Below, piece after piece: positions 7,579-16,366 of a stretch of DNA of 64,000 nucleotides. Position numbers and translations under genes: made by a program. Source of the stretch: Planctomycetota bacterium (GTDB lineage: Bacteria; Planctomycetota; Phycisphaerae; WQYP01); NCBI GenBank assembly GCA_021827645.1, contig JAKAVA010000092.1, positions 1 to 64,000 on the forward strand. The letters are read 5' to 3'. The notes beneath the pieces were generated by a model. The model worked only from the letters and a program-made list of their open reading frames with translations. It was not told the origin of the DNA and searched no databases. Within the stretch, counting starts at the first letter, position 1. Every line of letters begins with the position of its first letter.

Positions 7579-8358
7579 ATGGCAAAACAGGAAAAAGAAT
7601 CAAAGCCCAAATCGCAGCGTACGCCCGAGCAGATCGAGGCGGAAAAAGCGGCTAAAGCGGCGAAGAAGGCAGAGCATGCGGCTGCGGCTAAAGCCGACCG
7701 CGCCAAGTCGGGCGATTCGGGCCGGTCGCGGGCAAAAGATGCTCCGCCGGCAGAAGAGATCAAGTTTCCGCAGGGGTATGTTCCCCGTCTTTATAAGCGG
7801 TATCTTGAAGAAATTGCACCGCAACTGGGCAAGGAACTCGGCTGCAAAAATCGTCTGGAGATTCCGCGGATTACCAAAGTGGTGATCAACATGGGGCTGG
7901 GTAAGGCGATTACTGAAAAGCCGCGGCTCGAAGCGGCGGTAAAAGAGCTTACGGCCATCTCCGGACAGAAGGCGGTCATCTGTCAGGCTCGCAAGAGTGT
8001 GTCGAATTTCAAACTCCGTCAGGGAATGGAAATCGGCGTGAAGGTAACCCTTCGTGGGCAGAAGATGTGGGAATTTCTCGATCGGCTGATTTATCTGGCC
8101 ATTCCGCGTGTTAAGGACTTCCGTGGGCTGAACCCGAAAGCATTTGACGGGCGGGGTAATTATAATTTGGGCCTCACGGAACAGTCGGTATTCCCTGAAG
8201 TGCACGGCGATCAGGTGACGTTCCATCAAGGGTTGAACATCACCATCGTGACGACGGCGGAAAATAATGTCGCCGGCCACGCGCTCCTGCAGCACTTGGG
8301 CATGCCGTTCACGCGGGATCAGGCGGCTGATAAATCGGCCGCACGGAAGGCCGGGTAA
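7579..8358 (+). CDS. rplE: 50S ribosomal protein L5 with a Lys/Ala-rich N-terminal extension
   Basis: L5, 259 residues against about 180 usually. It binds 5S rRNA in the central protuberance. The core begins near residue 67 (YVPRLYKRYLEEI) and contains ITKVVINMGLGKA, RQGMEIGVKVTLRG and the usual GLTEQSVFPEV. The first 65 residues are low-complexity, rich in Lys, Ala and Glu, and absent from canonical L5. ATG 7579 has GAGG (7565-7568) 10 nt upstream; TTG 7573 is an alternative. The extension is in frame, with no sign of a misplaced start. Confidence 0.96.
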   Translation: MAKQEKESKPKSQRTPEQIEAEKAAKAAKKAEHAAAAKADRAKSGDSGRSRAKDAPPAEEIKFPQGYVPRLYKRYLEEIAPQLGKELGCKNRLEIPRITKVVINMGLGKAITEKPRLEAAVKELTAISGQKAVICQARKSVSNFKLRQGMEIGVKVTLRGQKMWEFLDRLIYLAIPRVKDFRGLNPKAFDGRGNYNLGLTEQSVFPEVHGDQVTFHQGLNITIVTTAENNVAGHALLQHLGMPFTRDQAADKSAARKAG

Positions 8359-8422
8359 GCGGGTAAAGTTGAGCCGCAGAGTGCGGCCGGATATGGATTT
8401 GTTGCCAATTAAGTGAGTATGT

Positions 8423-8692
8423 ATGTCAACTAAAGCATGGAAATTGCGGTATCAGAAGCGTAAAGAGACGGTCGCCAAATATGCGGAAGTGCGGAAGCGG
8501 CTCAAAAAGGAAAAGAACTATTTGGAACTTTCCATGCTTCCACGCGATGCGAGCCCCACGCGGGTGGCGAACCGCTGCGAGCTTACCGGGCGTCGGCGCG
8601 GCTATTACCGGAAGTTTCGGATGTCGCGATTAATGCTTCGGCAATTGGCCCTGGAAGGGAAGATACCGGGACTCAAAAAAGCCTCCTGGTGA
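8423..8692 (+). CDS. rpsN: 30S ribosomal protein S14 (zinc-free form)
   Basis: S14, 89 residues. [32 protein letters not shown] is the family signature region. Only one Cys is present (NRCE), so it lacks the CxxC pairs of the zinc-binding form and belongs to the longer C-minus type. The downstream spacer holds a small hairpin GCCTG (8710-8714)/CAGGC (8719-8723). Confidence 0.97.
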   Translation: MSTKAWKLRYQKRKETVAKYAEVRKRLKKEKNYLELSMLPRDASPTRVANRCELTGRRRGYYRKFRMSRLMLRQLALEGKIPGLKKASW

Positions 8693-8781
8693 TCGTCTTG
8701 GATGGAATAGCCTGTTATCAGGCGGATTTTGATTGAATTGGACGGGTTAATAAACCTGACCGGAAAGCGAAGAAGACAAAC

Positions 8782-9177
8782 ATGACCGACACAATCGCGG
8801 ACATGCTTACCCGAATTCGAAATGCAGCTCATGCCCGACACAAGACGGTGGACGTAAAAAATTCGCGCATTTGCGAAGGCATTGCGAAAGTCCTCAAGGA
8901 AGAAGGGTACATTGAAAATTATCATGTACTCGATGACGGCACCCGCCAGGGATTGATCCGCATCACCATCAAGTACACGATTGATGGTCAATCGCTCATC
9001 CGTCATGTCGACCGCGTGAGCAAGCCGGGTTGCCGCATTTATCGCAGCGTGAAGGAATTTCCGCGGATACTCAACGGAATGGGAATCTCGGTGCTTTCGA
9101 CGAGCCGGGGCGTTTTGAGCGATCGTCAGGCACGGCAGCAGAATATTGGCGGCGAATTGCTGGCGACGATCAGTTGA
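8782..9177 (+). CDS. rpsH: 30S ribosomal protein S8
   Basis: S8, 131 residues, binds the central domain of 16S rRNA and in E. coli represses the spc operon. It starts MTDTIADMLTRIRNA and ends near GISVLSTSRGVLSDRQARQQNIGGELL, the standard S8 C-terminal signature (STSRGV, GGE). Spacing to rplF is 97 nt. Confidence 0.98.
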   Translation: MTDTIADMLTRIRNAAHARHKTVDVKNSRICEGIAKVLKEEGYIENYHVLDDGTRQGLIRITIKYTIDGQSLIRHVDRVSKPGCRIYRSVKEFPRILNGMGISVLSTSRGVLSDRQARQQNIGGELLATIS

Positions 9178-9274
9178 TCAGGGGTTTGCCAGGCAGGAGT
9201 ATGACGGGACAGAAACTGCGAGTTGTTAATGAGTCATCGGCCGCTGGAAGCGGCATGAACCACAAGAGGTCGTT

Positions 9275-9850
9275 ATGAGTCGAATTGGAAAAAAGCCCAT
9301 TGCTTTGCCATCGAATGTGAAGGTAGATCTTCAGGGGCGCACCATTACCGTTGAAGGTCCCAAGGGGAAGCTGACCTTGGAGCATCATGCCAATGCCCGT
9401 GTTTCGGTTGTTGACGCGCCGGCGCCCGCCAAGGGGAAACAGGTGGTGGTGGAACGGGTCAGCGACGAGAAAATCAGCCGGGCTGTGCACGGGCTTACGC
9501 GGGCGCTGCTGGCCAATATGATCAAGGGAGTGACCGACGGCTATACCGCCGAGCTTGAAATTCAAGGCGTCGGTTACAAAGCGGAACTTCAGGGTAAGTC
9601 GCTGGTGCTCTCGGTGGGATTCGCGAATCAAATCACGCATGCGGTTCCGGATGGATTGACGGTGAAACTGGAAGGCCAGGGAACCCGGGTCAACATCAGC
9701 GGAATTGATAAGCAGCTCGTCGGACAGTTTGCCGCCGATGTCCGCAGCACCCGCAAGCCGGAACCGTATCTGGGCAAGGGAATTCGCTATGTGGGCGAAG
9801 TGGTGAAGCGCAAGGCGGGCAAACAGTTTGCCGGTGCCGGTGCCAAGTAA
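9275..9850 (+). CDS. rplF: 50S ribosomal protein L6
   Basis: L6, 191 residues, near the factor-binding site. It starts MSRIGKKPIALPSNVKV and contains HGLTRALLANMIKGVTDGY, IQGVGYKAELQGK and the C-terminal RKPEPYLGKGIRYVGEVVKRK. A short Ala/Pro/Lys segment near residues 48-56 (DAPAPAKGK) is slightly longer than usual. Confidence 0.98.
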   Translation: MSRIGKKPIALPSNVKVDLQGRTITVEGPKGKLTLEHHANARVSVVDAPAPAKGKQVVVERVSDEKISRAVHGLTRALLANMIKGVTDGYTAELEIQGVGYKAELQGKSLVLSVGFANQITHAVPDGLTVKLEGQGTRVNISGIDKQLVGQFAADVRSTRKPEPYLGKGIRYVGEVVKRKAGKQFAGAGAK

Positions 9851-9920
9851 GAATCATTCATTACCGGTTCGACAGGTTGTGCGGCGGATGGACGCTGCAT
9901 TTATGATGGGATTGTGAATC

Positions 9921-10292
9921 ATGAGTTCGATGCATAAAGTGAAATTGGTTCGACAGAAGCGACGCAAGGCGCGGATGAAGGGTTTGGTGCGAGGCACTTC
10001 GGAACGTCCGCGTCTGCGGGTATTCCGGTCCATTAAAAATATCTACGCCCAGATCATCGACGACAGCGCCGGTGTGACTCTGGTGGCGGCGAGTTCGGCC
10101 GAAAAAACATTCCGCGCCGGGGCCAAGCATGGCGGAAATGTGACTGCCGCTCAGCAGATCGGTCGGCAGATTGCGCAGAGGGCTGTTGAAAAGGGGATCA
10201 AACAGGTGGCGTTTGATCGTGGCGGATACAAATATCACGGTCGCATCAAGGCGCTGGCTGATGCGGCACGTGAAGGTGGTTTGCAGTTTTAA
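9921..10292 (+). CDS. rplR: 50S ribosomal protein L18
   Basis: L18, 123 residues, binds 5S r[37 protein letters not shown] and the C-terminal [28 protein letters not shown] are diagnostic. It lies between rplF and rpsE as usual. Confidence 0.97.
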   Translation: MSSMHKVKLVRQKRRKARMKGLVRGTSERPRLRVFRSIKNIYAQIIDDSAGVTLVAASSAEKTFRAGAKHGGNVTAAQQIGRQIAQRAVEKGIKQVAFDRGGYKYHGRIKALADAAREGGLQF

Positions 10293-10362
10293 GGGTAGGC
10301 CTTCGGCATGCCGGCGGAAGTGTTCCGGCCGCTGAATGGATTTCATTTTTTCAGGATAAGCT

Positions 10363-10857
10363 ATGACAGATCGGCAACCCATGGATGAAGAACGCGGCTT
10401 TGACTCCAGCACGGTCGGTGTATTCCGCAGTGCGAAGGTGGTTAAGGGTGGCAAAAACTTTTCGTTTGAGGCATTGGTCGCATCAGGCGATCGGAGCGGA
10501 CGCATCGGTCTGGGTTATGCCAAGGCGAAGGAAGTACCGGCCGCCGTTGAAAAAGCCACCAAAGACGCGCGTAAAAATATGATCACGGTGTCGTTGGAAG
10601 GTGGAACGATTCCGCATGAAGTTCTGGGCCGATTCGGTGCCAGCCGCATCAAGTTGGTTCCAGCCCGCCCGGGAACGGGTGTGAAGGCAGGCCGCTTTGT
10701 GCGTCCTCTGCTGGAGCTTGTAGGTATCCGCGATGTACTTACCAAGGCGTACGGATCGACGAACAAGAAAAATCTCTGCAAGGCGACACTGGCGGCGCTG
10801 GAGTCGCTTCGGACGCGCGAGTCCATTGAAAAAGACCGCGGCATGCCGCTGCAGTAA
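10363..10857 (+). CDS. rpsE: 30S ribosomal protein S5
   Basis: S5, 164 residues, contributes to decoding accuracy. KVVKGGKNFSFEALVASGDR..GRIGLGYAKAKEVPAAVEKA, HEVLGRFGASRIKLVPARPGTGVKAG and VRPLLELVGIRDVLTKAYGSTNKKN are typical. rplO follows after only 39 nt, so rpmD (L30), which normally lies here, is absent. Confidence 0.97.
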   Translation: MTDRQPMDEERGFDSSTVGVFRSAKVVKGGKNFSFEALVASGDRSGRIGLGYAKAKEVPAAVEKATKDARKNMITVSLEGGTIPHEVLGRFGASRIKLVPARPGTGVKAGRFVRPLLELVGIRDVLTKAYGSTNKKNLCKATLAALESLRTRESIEKDRGMPLQ

Positions 10858-10896
10858 GGTGCGGCTTAAACCGCTTAACTTTGGAGTAACATCACG

Positions 10897-11406
10897 ATGA
10901 TGATTCATGAAATAACGGAAAAAGCCGGCGCCCATAAAAAGCGCAAGCGTGTGGGACGCGGTGAGAGCAGCGGTCATGGGAAAACGTCCGGTCGCGGCAC
11001 GAAGGGAAGTTATTCCCGTGCGGGCGGCGGGCCTGCTTTCGGCAGCGAGGGTGGAAATCTACCGCTGTTTCGACGTCTTCCCAAGCGCGGCTTCAACAAT
11101 AACTACTTTGCGCAGAAGTTCAGCATCGTGAATGTTGGTGATCTGAACCGTCATTTTGCTGATGGCCAGACGGTGGATGTTTCCACACTGATTGAAAAGC
11201 ATCTGGTTCGCGATGAAAAGCTACCGGTAAAAATCCTCGGTGATGGGGAACTGACGCTTAAATTGAAGGTCGTGGCCCAGAAAATTTCGGCGCAGGCTTC
11301 CAAAAAGATTACCGCAGTTGGTGGATCGATTGAACTGCTTGAATTGGATCGTAATAAGTCCAAAGTGGACCCAAAAACGGGCAAATTTAAGCCGCGAAAA
11401 GCCTGA
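10897..11406 (+). CDS. rplO: 50S ribosomal protein L15
   Basis: L15, 169 residues. The Gly/Lys/Arg-rich N-terminal arm KKRKRVGRGESSGHGKTSGRGTKG and the LPLFRRLPKRGFNNNYFAQKFSIVNV segment are diagnostic. It is the last spc-type ribosomal gene before secY, from which it is separated by an unusually long 351-nt gap. Confidence 0.97.
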   Translation: MMIHEITEKAGAHKKRKRVGRGESSGHGKTSGRGTKGSYSRAGGGPAFGSEGGNLPLFRRLPKRGFNNNYFAQKFSIVNVGDLNRHFADGQTVDVSTLIEKHLVRDEKLPVKILGDGELTLKLKVVAQKISAQASKKITAVGGSIELLELDRNKSKVDPKTGKFKPRKA

Positions 11407-11757
11407 TTGGAGTATCGGAGGCCACGGGGGAGCGGCGGAGTGCCAAATTTCTCCGACGGACTCTCCGGTCCGACGACTGCCAAAGCCTGTTATCCCGGCT
11501 TGCTGCCTCATGGATTCGCAGCTTGACGACCGGTATGTCTTGCGGCTTTTATCAGGGCGCCGCCCGGTGTATTATGGTGGGCTCGGGGATTCTGACGCGG
11601 GGAGTTCTGCTTCCCCTGTCGGTGTCGGCGCGGTCGGGTGCAGCCGGAGGGCTTTGCTTGGCCAGCGATTTTTACTGGTTTGGCAGACTCATAAGGTGCT
11701 CATGATACAAACCGTCGCTGCCTGAAGATTGATCGCGACGTAGGACGAGGTATAACG
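11407..11757 (+). other. 351-nt spacer between rplO and secY
   Basis: No recognisable gene. Short frames of about 60 codons exist but show no family features. The region contains a TTGACG hexamer at 11523-11528, but the nearest -10-like sequence is about 20 nt away, so a promoter is only a weak possibility. GAGG at 11747-11750 is the secY ribosome binding site. Confidence 0.4.
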
Positions 11758-13200
11758 TTGTTCCGCACACTGGCCAATATTTTCAAAATCCCCGAGTTGC
11801 GAACTAAGCTTCTTTTCACCATTGGCATGTTGTGTGTCTATCGCATCGGCTTTTATGTGCCCCTGCCGGGCGTTGATACGCAGATGGTCTCGCAGTTTGT
11901 AAATAACAACAGCAGCAGTGCGGTGGGGCAGATATCCAATTATCTGAGCCTGTTTTCCGGCGGCGGCCTTGGGTACAGCACGCTGTTTGGCCTGGGTATC
12001 ATGCCGTACATCAGTGCGGCTATTATCTTTCAATTGCTCGGTACGGTGGTTCCTTCATTGGAGAAACTCCAGAAGGAAGGTGAGCCGGGCATGAGGAAAA
12101 TCAACGAATGGACACGCTACGCGACGGTCGGACTCTGCGTGATTCAATCGTTTGTATGGCTGCGGTATTTAACAACAAGTTCGCCAAGTCATCCTCATGG
12201 ATTTCTTTATAAATCCGTCTTCTATAACCACCTTTTCCTCTTTTGGGTGACGGGTATCTGTGCCCTGACAGCCGGAAGTATTTTTCTGATGTGGCTGGGG
12301 GAACAGATTGACGCCTACGGGATCGGCAACGGCGTTTCGCTGATCATTATGGCCGGTATTGTATCGAGAATTCCCTCGGCGATCAGCGATCTTTGGAGCC
12401 ACTCCACTTTTCATCTGGGCGGCAGCGCCGTGCACCGCTATGGAATCGGCACCATGCTGTTTCTGGCCGCGGCATTTGTGTGTGTTTCAGCCGGAGCCGT
12501 GATTTTGGAGCAGGCGCAGCGGCGAATCGCGATCCAACAGGCCAAGCATGTCCGTGGTAACCGCGTCTACGGCGGGCAGCTTCAATACCTCCCGCTGCGG
12601 GTGAACCATGGTGGCGTGATGCCCATCATTTTTGCCAGTTCACTGATGTTGATACCCTCGGTTGTGCTTCAGTTGGGGTTCTTTACGGAACATTTCGGCC
12701 GCTATGCGTGGTTTCAGATATTGGTTGAGAGTATTCAGATCGGCGCGTTTTTCTATATTGTGGCATACGTGGCGATGATCTTCTTCTTCTCCTATTTCTG
12801 GAATACGGTACAGTTCCAGCCGAAGGAAATGGCGGAACAGCTTCAGGATTACGGCAGTTTCATCAAGGGATTGCGGCCGGGTAAACGCACAGCGGAATAT
12901 CTTGAAAATGTGATGTCGCGGGTTACCTATTGCGGCGCGGCGTTTCTGGCGGTGATTGCCTTGGTGCCGACCGTTGTATCGAATTACCTTGGGATCAATT
13001 TCATGATCACGCAGTTCCTTGGTGGAACCGGACTGCTGATTACCGTAAGCGTGATGCTGGATTTTATAAACCGAGTGGAGGCGAATCTTGTCATGCGGAA
13101 TTACGGCGGGCTGACGGATGGTCCATCCGGGGTACCGGCTCCGCGGAGGCGAACCAAGGGGCCGCCGTTGGGTGGTGATGTTCGTGAGTCTGCAGCATGA
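11758..13200 (+). CDS. secY: Preprotein translocase subunit SecY
   Basis: SecY, 480 residues, the channel of the Sec translocase in the inner membrane. It begins at TTG (MFRTLANIFKIPELRTKLLFT) with GAGG 7 nt upstream. The first transmembrane segment and FYVPLPGVD, GLGIMPYISAAIIFQLL, GNGVSLIIMAGI and LPLRVNHGGVMPIIFASS are all typical of SecY. The C-terminus ends in a basic tail. The stop overlaps the adk start by 4 nt (ATGA), indicating translational coupling. Confidence 0.97.
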   Translation: MFRTLANIFKIPELRTKLLFTIGMLCVYRIGFYVPLPGVDTQMVSQFVNNNSSSAVGQISNYLSLFSGGGLGYSTLFGLGIMPYISAAIIFQLLGTVVPSLEKLQKEGEPGMRKINEWTRYATVGLCVIQSFVWLRYLTTSSPSHPHGFLYKSVFYNHLFLFWVTGICALTAGSIFLMWLGEQIDAYGIGNGVSLIIMAGIVSRIPSAISDLWSHSTFHLGGSAVHRYGIGTMLFLAAAFVCVSAGAVILEQAQRRIAIQQAKHVRGNRVYGGQLQYLPLRVNHGGVMPIIFASSLMLIPSVVLQLGFFTEHFGRYAWFQILVESIQIGAFFYIVAYVAMIFFFSYFWNTVQFQPKEMAEQLQDYGSFIKGLRPGKRTAEYLENVMSRVTYCGAAFLAVIALVPTVVSNYLGINFMITQFLGGTGLLITVSVMLDFINRVEANLVMRNYGGLTDGPSGVPAPRRRTKGPPLGGDVRESAA

Positions 13201-13865
13201 GGCTCGCATTGCTCGGCCCACCTGGAGCGGGCAAGGGCACGCAGGCAGCACGGATATGTGATGCTTTTGGGTTGCTGCATTTCTCAAGCGGCGATCTGCT
13301 TCGGGCGGAAAAGCTGAAGAAAACTCCCGAAGGTCAGAAGATACGTGATTACATCGACAGTGGGCGTTTTGTCCCTGATGAGCTGATGTTGGGGATCATT
13401 CGTAACAAGCTGGCGTCTATCGCCAAGCAGGGTTTTGTACTCGACGGGTTTCCACGCACATTATCGCAGGCGACGGCCCTGACTGAATTTTTGGCGGAGA
13501 TGAATCGTACGTTATCGTTGGTGATCGATCTGGCTGTTGATCCGGCCGTGCTTTCCAGACGATTTGAAGGTCGACGGGTATGCCCGGTTTGCCTGAGTGT
13601 ATACCATGTCGACCTCATGCCACCGCAACGTGAAGGGATTTGCGATCACGACGGGGCGAGGTTGGTAATCCGACCGGATGATATGCCGGCCGTCGTCCGC
13701 ACCCGAATCGATACCTACCGCCAGACCGTCACCCCGCTGCTGGATTACTATCGACAGGCGGGTTTATTGTGGAAAGTTGACGCGTCGGGATCTGTTGATG
13801 ATGTGTGGGTGCAGATTGAAGCCCGACTCTCGCAGCCGGATATGCGGGGTTCTTCAGCAGCGTAA
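13197..13865 (+). CDS. adk: Adenylate kinase
   Basis: Adk, 222 residues, interconverts AMP and ATP with two ADP. The P-loop GPPGAGKGTQ is at residues 7-16, followed by FSSGDLLR and GFVLDGFPRT. The LID domain carries CPVC and CDHD, a zinc-binding C-X2-C/C-X2-D set seen in many Gram-positive and planctomycete-type kinases. It is the usual secY-adk-map-infA order and starts within the secY stop. Confidence 0.97.
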   Translation: MRLALLGPPGAGKGTQAARICDAFGLLHFSSGDLLRAEKLKKTPEGQKIRDYIDSGRFVPDELMLGIIRNKLASIAKQGFVLDGFPRTLSQATALTEFLAEMNRTLSLVIDLAVDPAVLSRRFEGRRVCPVCLSVYHVDLMPPQREGICDHDGARLVIRPDDMPAVVRTRIDTYRQTVTPLLDYYRQAGLLWKVDASGSVDDVWVQIEARLSQPDMRGSSAA

Positions 13866-13896
13866 CAGGATGTCATCGCAATCAGGGGCGAAGCAT

Positions 13897-14679
13897 ATGA
13901 GCATTTCAATCAAAAGCCGGGATGAAATTGACCTGATGCGCCGCGTGGGAAGGATTGTGCATCAGACTCTGGCCACGTGTGCGGCAGCGGCCAAGCCGGG
14001 TATGACAACCGCCGAGCTGGATCAGCTCGCGCTGGAGACCTGGTCGCGGGCAGGTGCCGAGGGGTTGTTCAAAAATTATCCGACCTATCAGCCCGGCAAA
14101 GGGTTTCCAGGCAATACCTGCATCAGTGTGAATGATGAGGTGGTTCACGGAATACCCGGCCCAAGAAAGTTAAACACCGGCGATATCGTCAGTATTGATT
14201 GCGGGTTACGGCTGGGGGGGTGGTGCGGAGATTCCGCCATCACGATTGCAATCGGAGAGCCATCGGCCGAGGCTGCAAAACTGATCCGTGTCGCGTATGA
14301 GACGCTGCAACTTGCCATATCGTTGATTCGACCGGGCCGGCGGTGGAGCGATATCGCTAAACCGATGCAACATCATGTGGAATCGAATGGATTTTCATGT
14401 GTGCGGGAATTTGTCGGTCACGGAATCGGTCGCCGGATGCACGAGGAGCCCAAGGTGCCGAATTTCTTCTCGCGTGAATTGGAGCGGTCGGGCGATTTTT
14501 ACCTTCAGAAGGGTATGACGCTGGCGGTGGAGCCGATGGTAATCATAGGCAAACCGGATGTTGTGGTGTTGGAGGATGGGTGGACGGTATTAAGCAAAGA
14601 TTCGACGTCGGCAGCACACGTTGAGCACACGATTGCGGTTACGGCCGACGGCTGCGAAGTATTGACAGATGGGTCATAA
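13897..14679 (+). CDS. map: Methionine aminopeptidase type I
   Basis: MetAP type I, 260 residues, removes initiator Met from nascent proteins. The five metal ligands are visible: Asp in VSIDCGL, Asp in GDSAITI, His in FVGHGIGRRMHEEP, Glu in LAVEPM and Glu in AHVEHTIAV; the substrate-binding His of EVVHGIP is also present. The ATG at 13897 (AGGGG 8 nt upstream) begins MSISIKSRDEIDLMRR, the standard start; an ATG at 13870 would add 9 residues. Confidence 0.97.
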   Translation: MSISIKSRDEIDLMRRVGRIVHQTLATCAAAAKPGMTTAELDQLALETWSRAGAEGLFKNYPTYQPGKGFPGNTCISVNDEVVHGIPGPRKLNTGDIVSIDCGLRLGGWCGDSAITIAIGEPSAEAAKLIRVAYETLQLAISLIRPGRRWSDIAKPMQHHVESNGFSCVREFVGHGIGRRMHEEPKVPNFFSRELERSGDFYLQKGMTLAVEPMVIIGKPDVVVLEDGWTVLSKDSTSAAHVEHTIAVTADGCEVLTDGS

Positions 14680-14837
14680 AATCGCATAATGAAGTGTTCG
14701 GATGGAGCTCTAAGCCGATAACAGCCTGGCCTTGGTGTTCAAGGTGGATGGCGTATTGTCGGTGATGGAAGGGCGGTCGGGTCATGAAGATATGGAATTG
14801 GCTGCCGGTTTGAGAGTGGTTTTTCGGTGAGAATTTA

Positions 14838-15053
14838 ATGCCCAAGGAAGATGCGATACGCTTGGAAGCGGTGGTTTCTGAAGCGTTACCCAACGCGATG
14901 TTTCGAGTGAAGCTGGAGAACGGCCATATGTTGCTGGCCCACATCTCGGGAAAGATGCGGGTCAACTACATCCGGATTCTTCCGGGTGATAAGGTGACGG
15001 TCGAGCTTTCGCCGTACGATTTATCGCGGGGACGGATCATTACCCGAAACTGA
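14838..15053 (+). CDS. infA: Translation initiation factor IF-1
   Basis: IF-1, 71 residues, binds the 30S A site. [41 protein letters not shown] is the S1-like fold signature, ending [10 protein letters not shown] where most bacteria have RGRITYR. GGTGAG precedes the ATG. It is followed by rpmJ, the usual neighbour. Confidence 0.98.
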   Translation: MPKEDAIRLEAVVSEALPNAMFRVKLENGHMLLAHISGKMRVNYIRILPGDKVTVELSPYDLSRGRIITRN

Positions 15054-15179
15054 GTTTTTCGGTGCTCGCCCGCCTCCAAAAGTGGCGGGTGTGGGGCTGG
15101 CATTTTGCCTGCAGATGGGTATACTAATTGGTTTGCGAGTCGGCGGGATGGTAAATCCGCCGTCGGTAGGAGATTTGTC

Positions 15180-15296
15180 ATGAAAGTTCGGTCGAGTGTC
15201 AAACGTATTTGTGAGCACTGTGTGGTGGTGCGGCGGGGCGGCGTTTTGCGCGTTGTCTGTAAAGCCGATGCCCGCCATAAACAGCGGCAGGGTTGA
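15180..15296 (+). CDS. rpmJ: 50S ribosomal protein L36 (zinc form)
   Basis: L36, 38 residues: [14 protein letters not shown] at the start, then a single Cys and His further on (CKADARH). Three Cys and one His form the zinc ribbon of the C-plus type. AGGAG at 15168-15172 is 7 nt before the ATG. It lies between infA and rpsM as usual. Confidence 0.96.
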   Translation: MKVRSSVKRICEHCVVVRRGGVLRVVCKADARHKQRQG

Positions 15297-15345
15297 GTTC
15301 AGCCGGGTGTTCGGCTCAGATTTTAAGCCAATGTAAGGAAACGAT

Positions 15346-15732
15346 ATGCCCCGTATTGCAGGTGTGGATATTCCGGCTGATAAGCCCGTTCGGATCAGTC
15401 TTCGTTACGTTTACGGCATCGGACCGGTAAACGCGGTTGAGATTCTCAAAGAAGCGAATATTGATCTGCAGAAGCGTGCCCGTGAGCTGACGGAAGATGA
15501 AGTTGCGCGGATCACGAACATCATCGACCGCAGCTTTGTGGTTGAGGGTGCACTGCGGCGGCAGATTCAGTTGAATATCGCCCGCTTGAAAGACATACAG
15601 TCGTATCGTGGATCACGGCACCGCCGCAGCCTGCCCACACGCGGACAGCGTACCCGATCAAACGCCCGGACCCGCAAGGGACCGCGTAAGACTGTTGCCG
15701 GCAAGAAGGGCGTGAAGGAACTTCACGGCTAA
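15346..15732 (+). CDS. rpsM: 30S ribosomal protein S13
   Basis: S13, 128 residues, in the 30S head at the intersubunit bridge. [26 protein letters not shown] and the C-terminal [32 protein letters not shown] are diagnostic. rpsK follows after 79 nt. Confidence 0.98.
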   Translation: MPRIAGVDIPADKPVRISLRYVYGIGPVNAVEILKEANIDLQKRARELTEDEVARITNIIDRSFVVEGALRRQIQLNIARLKDIQSYRGSRHRRSLPTRGQRTRSNARTRKGPRKTVAGKKGVKELHG

Positions 15733-15811
15733 TGGGCTAGTGGAATGATTCATGCGGTCGGCGGGATGTCGGCCGCTCGGTTACATCAGGCAGGGTATCC
15801 AGAGGTTATTC

Positions 15812-16192
15812 ATGGCAAAAACTACCAAGAAAAAAGTTCGTCGAAATGTCCTTCGTGGCATTGCCCACATCCGCGCCAGTTTCAACAACACGCAGGTTAC
15901 CATTACCGATATCAATGGTGAAACCTTGGCGTGGGATTCCGCCGGGACGGTGGGTTTTAAGGGTGCACGGAAAAGCACGCCGTTTGCCGCGACTCGGGCG
16001 GCTGAAAACTGCGCGTCAAAGGCGAAAAAATTCGGTGTGCTGGAACTGGAAGTGCGGGTCAATGGCCCGGGATCGGGTCGCGAATCCGCCATCACCGCCC
16101 TGCAGGCAAGCGGTATGAAAATAACCTCCATCGAAGATAATACCCCGCTGCCGCATAATGGGTGCCGTCCGCCGAAGAAGCGGCGGGTTTAA
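15812..16192 (+). CDS. rpsK: 30S ribosomal protein S11
   Basis: S11, 126 residues, on the 30S platform near the Shine-Dalgarno helix. [42 protein letters not shown] and [11 protein letters not shown] are diagnostic. AGAGGT at 15801-15806 precedes the ATG at 15812; an upstream ATG (15752) would add an unrelated leader. rpsD, which normally follows, is missing. Confidence 0.98.
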   Translation: MAKTTKKKVRRNVLRGIAHIRASFNNTQVTITDINGETLAWDSAGTVGFKGARKSTPFAATRAAENCASKAKKFGVLELEVRVNGPGSGRESAITALQASGMKITSIEDNTPLPHNGCRPPKKRRV

Positions 16193-16333
16193 TTTTTTTC
16201 ATCGCGGGATTTTCTGGCGGCGAGGATGGTCAATCCGTCCGGGAGATAGAGAGGCGGGGCGCGGAAGTCCTGATGATCTCAAAGTGAATTTTGATATGTG
16301 TTCCGTCGTTGTGACAGATGCCTTGTGGCGATA

Positions 16334-16347
16334 ATCCGACGTCGGAT
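16334..16347 (+). repeat. 14-bp perfect palindrome before rpoA
   Basis: ATCCGACGTCGGAT is a perfect palindrome just upstream of the rpoA ribosome binding site (CTGGAG). It lies in the 174-nt spacer where rpsD is normally found. As RNA it would form a tight stem close to the start; as DNA it resembles an operator. No function is shown. Confidence 0.35.
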
Positions 16348-16366
16348 GCTTTCTGGAGTATAGGCT

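Noticed and set aside
11523-11554. Possible promoter for secY (TTGACG ... TTATCA)
   Set aside because: The spacing is about 20 nt, longer than sigma-70 allows, and no better -10 is found.
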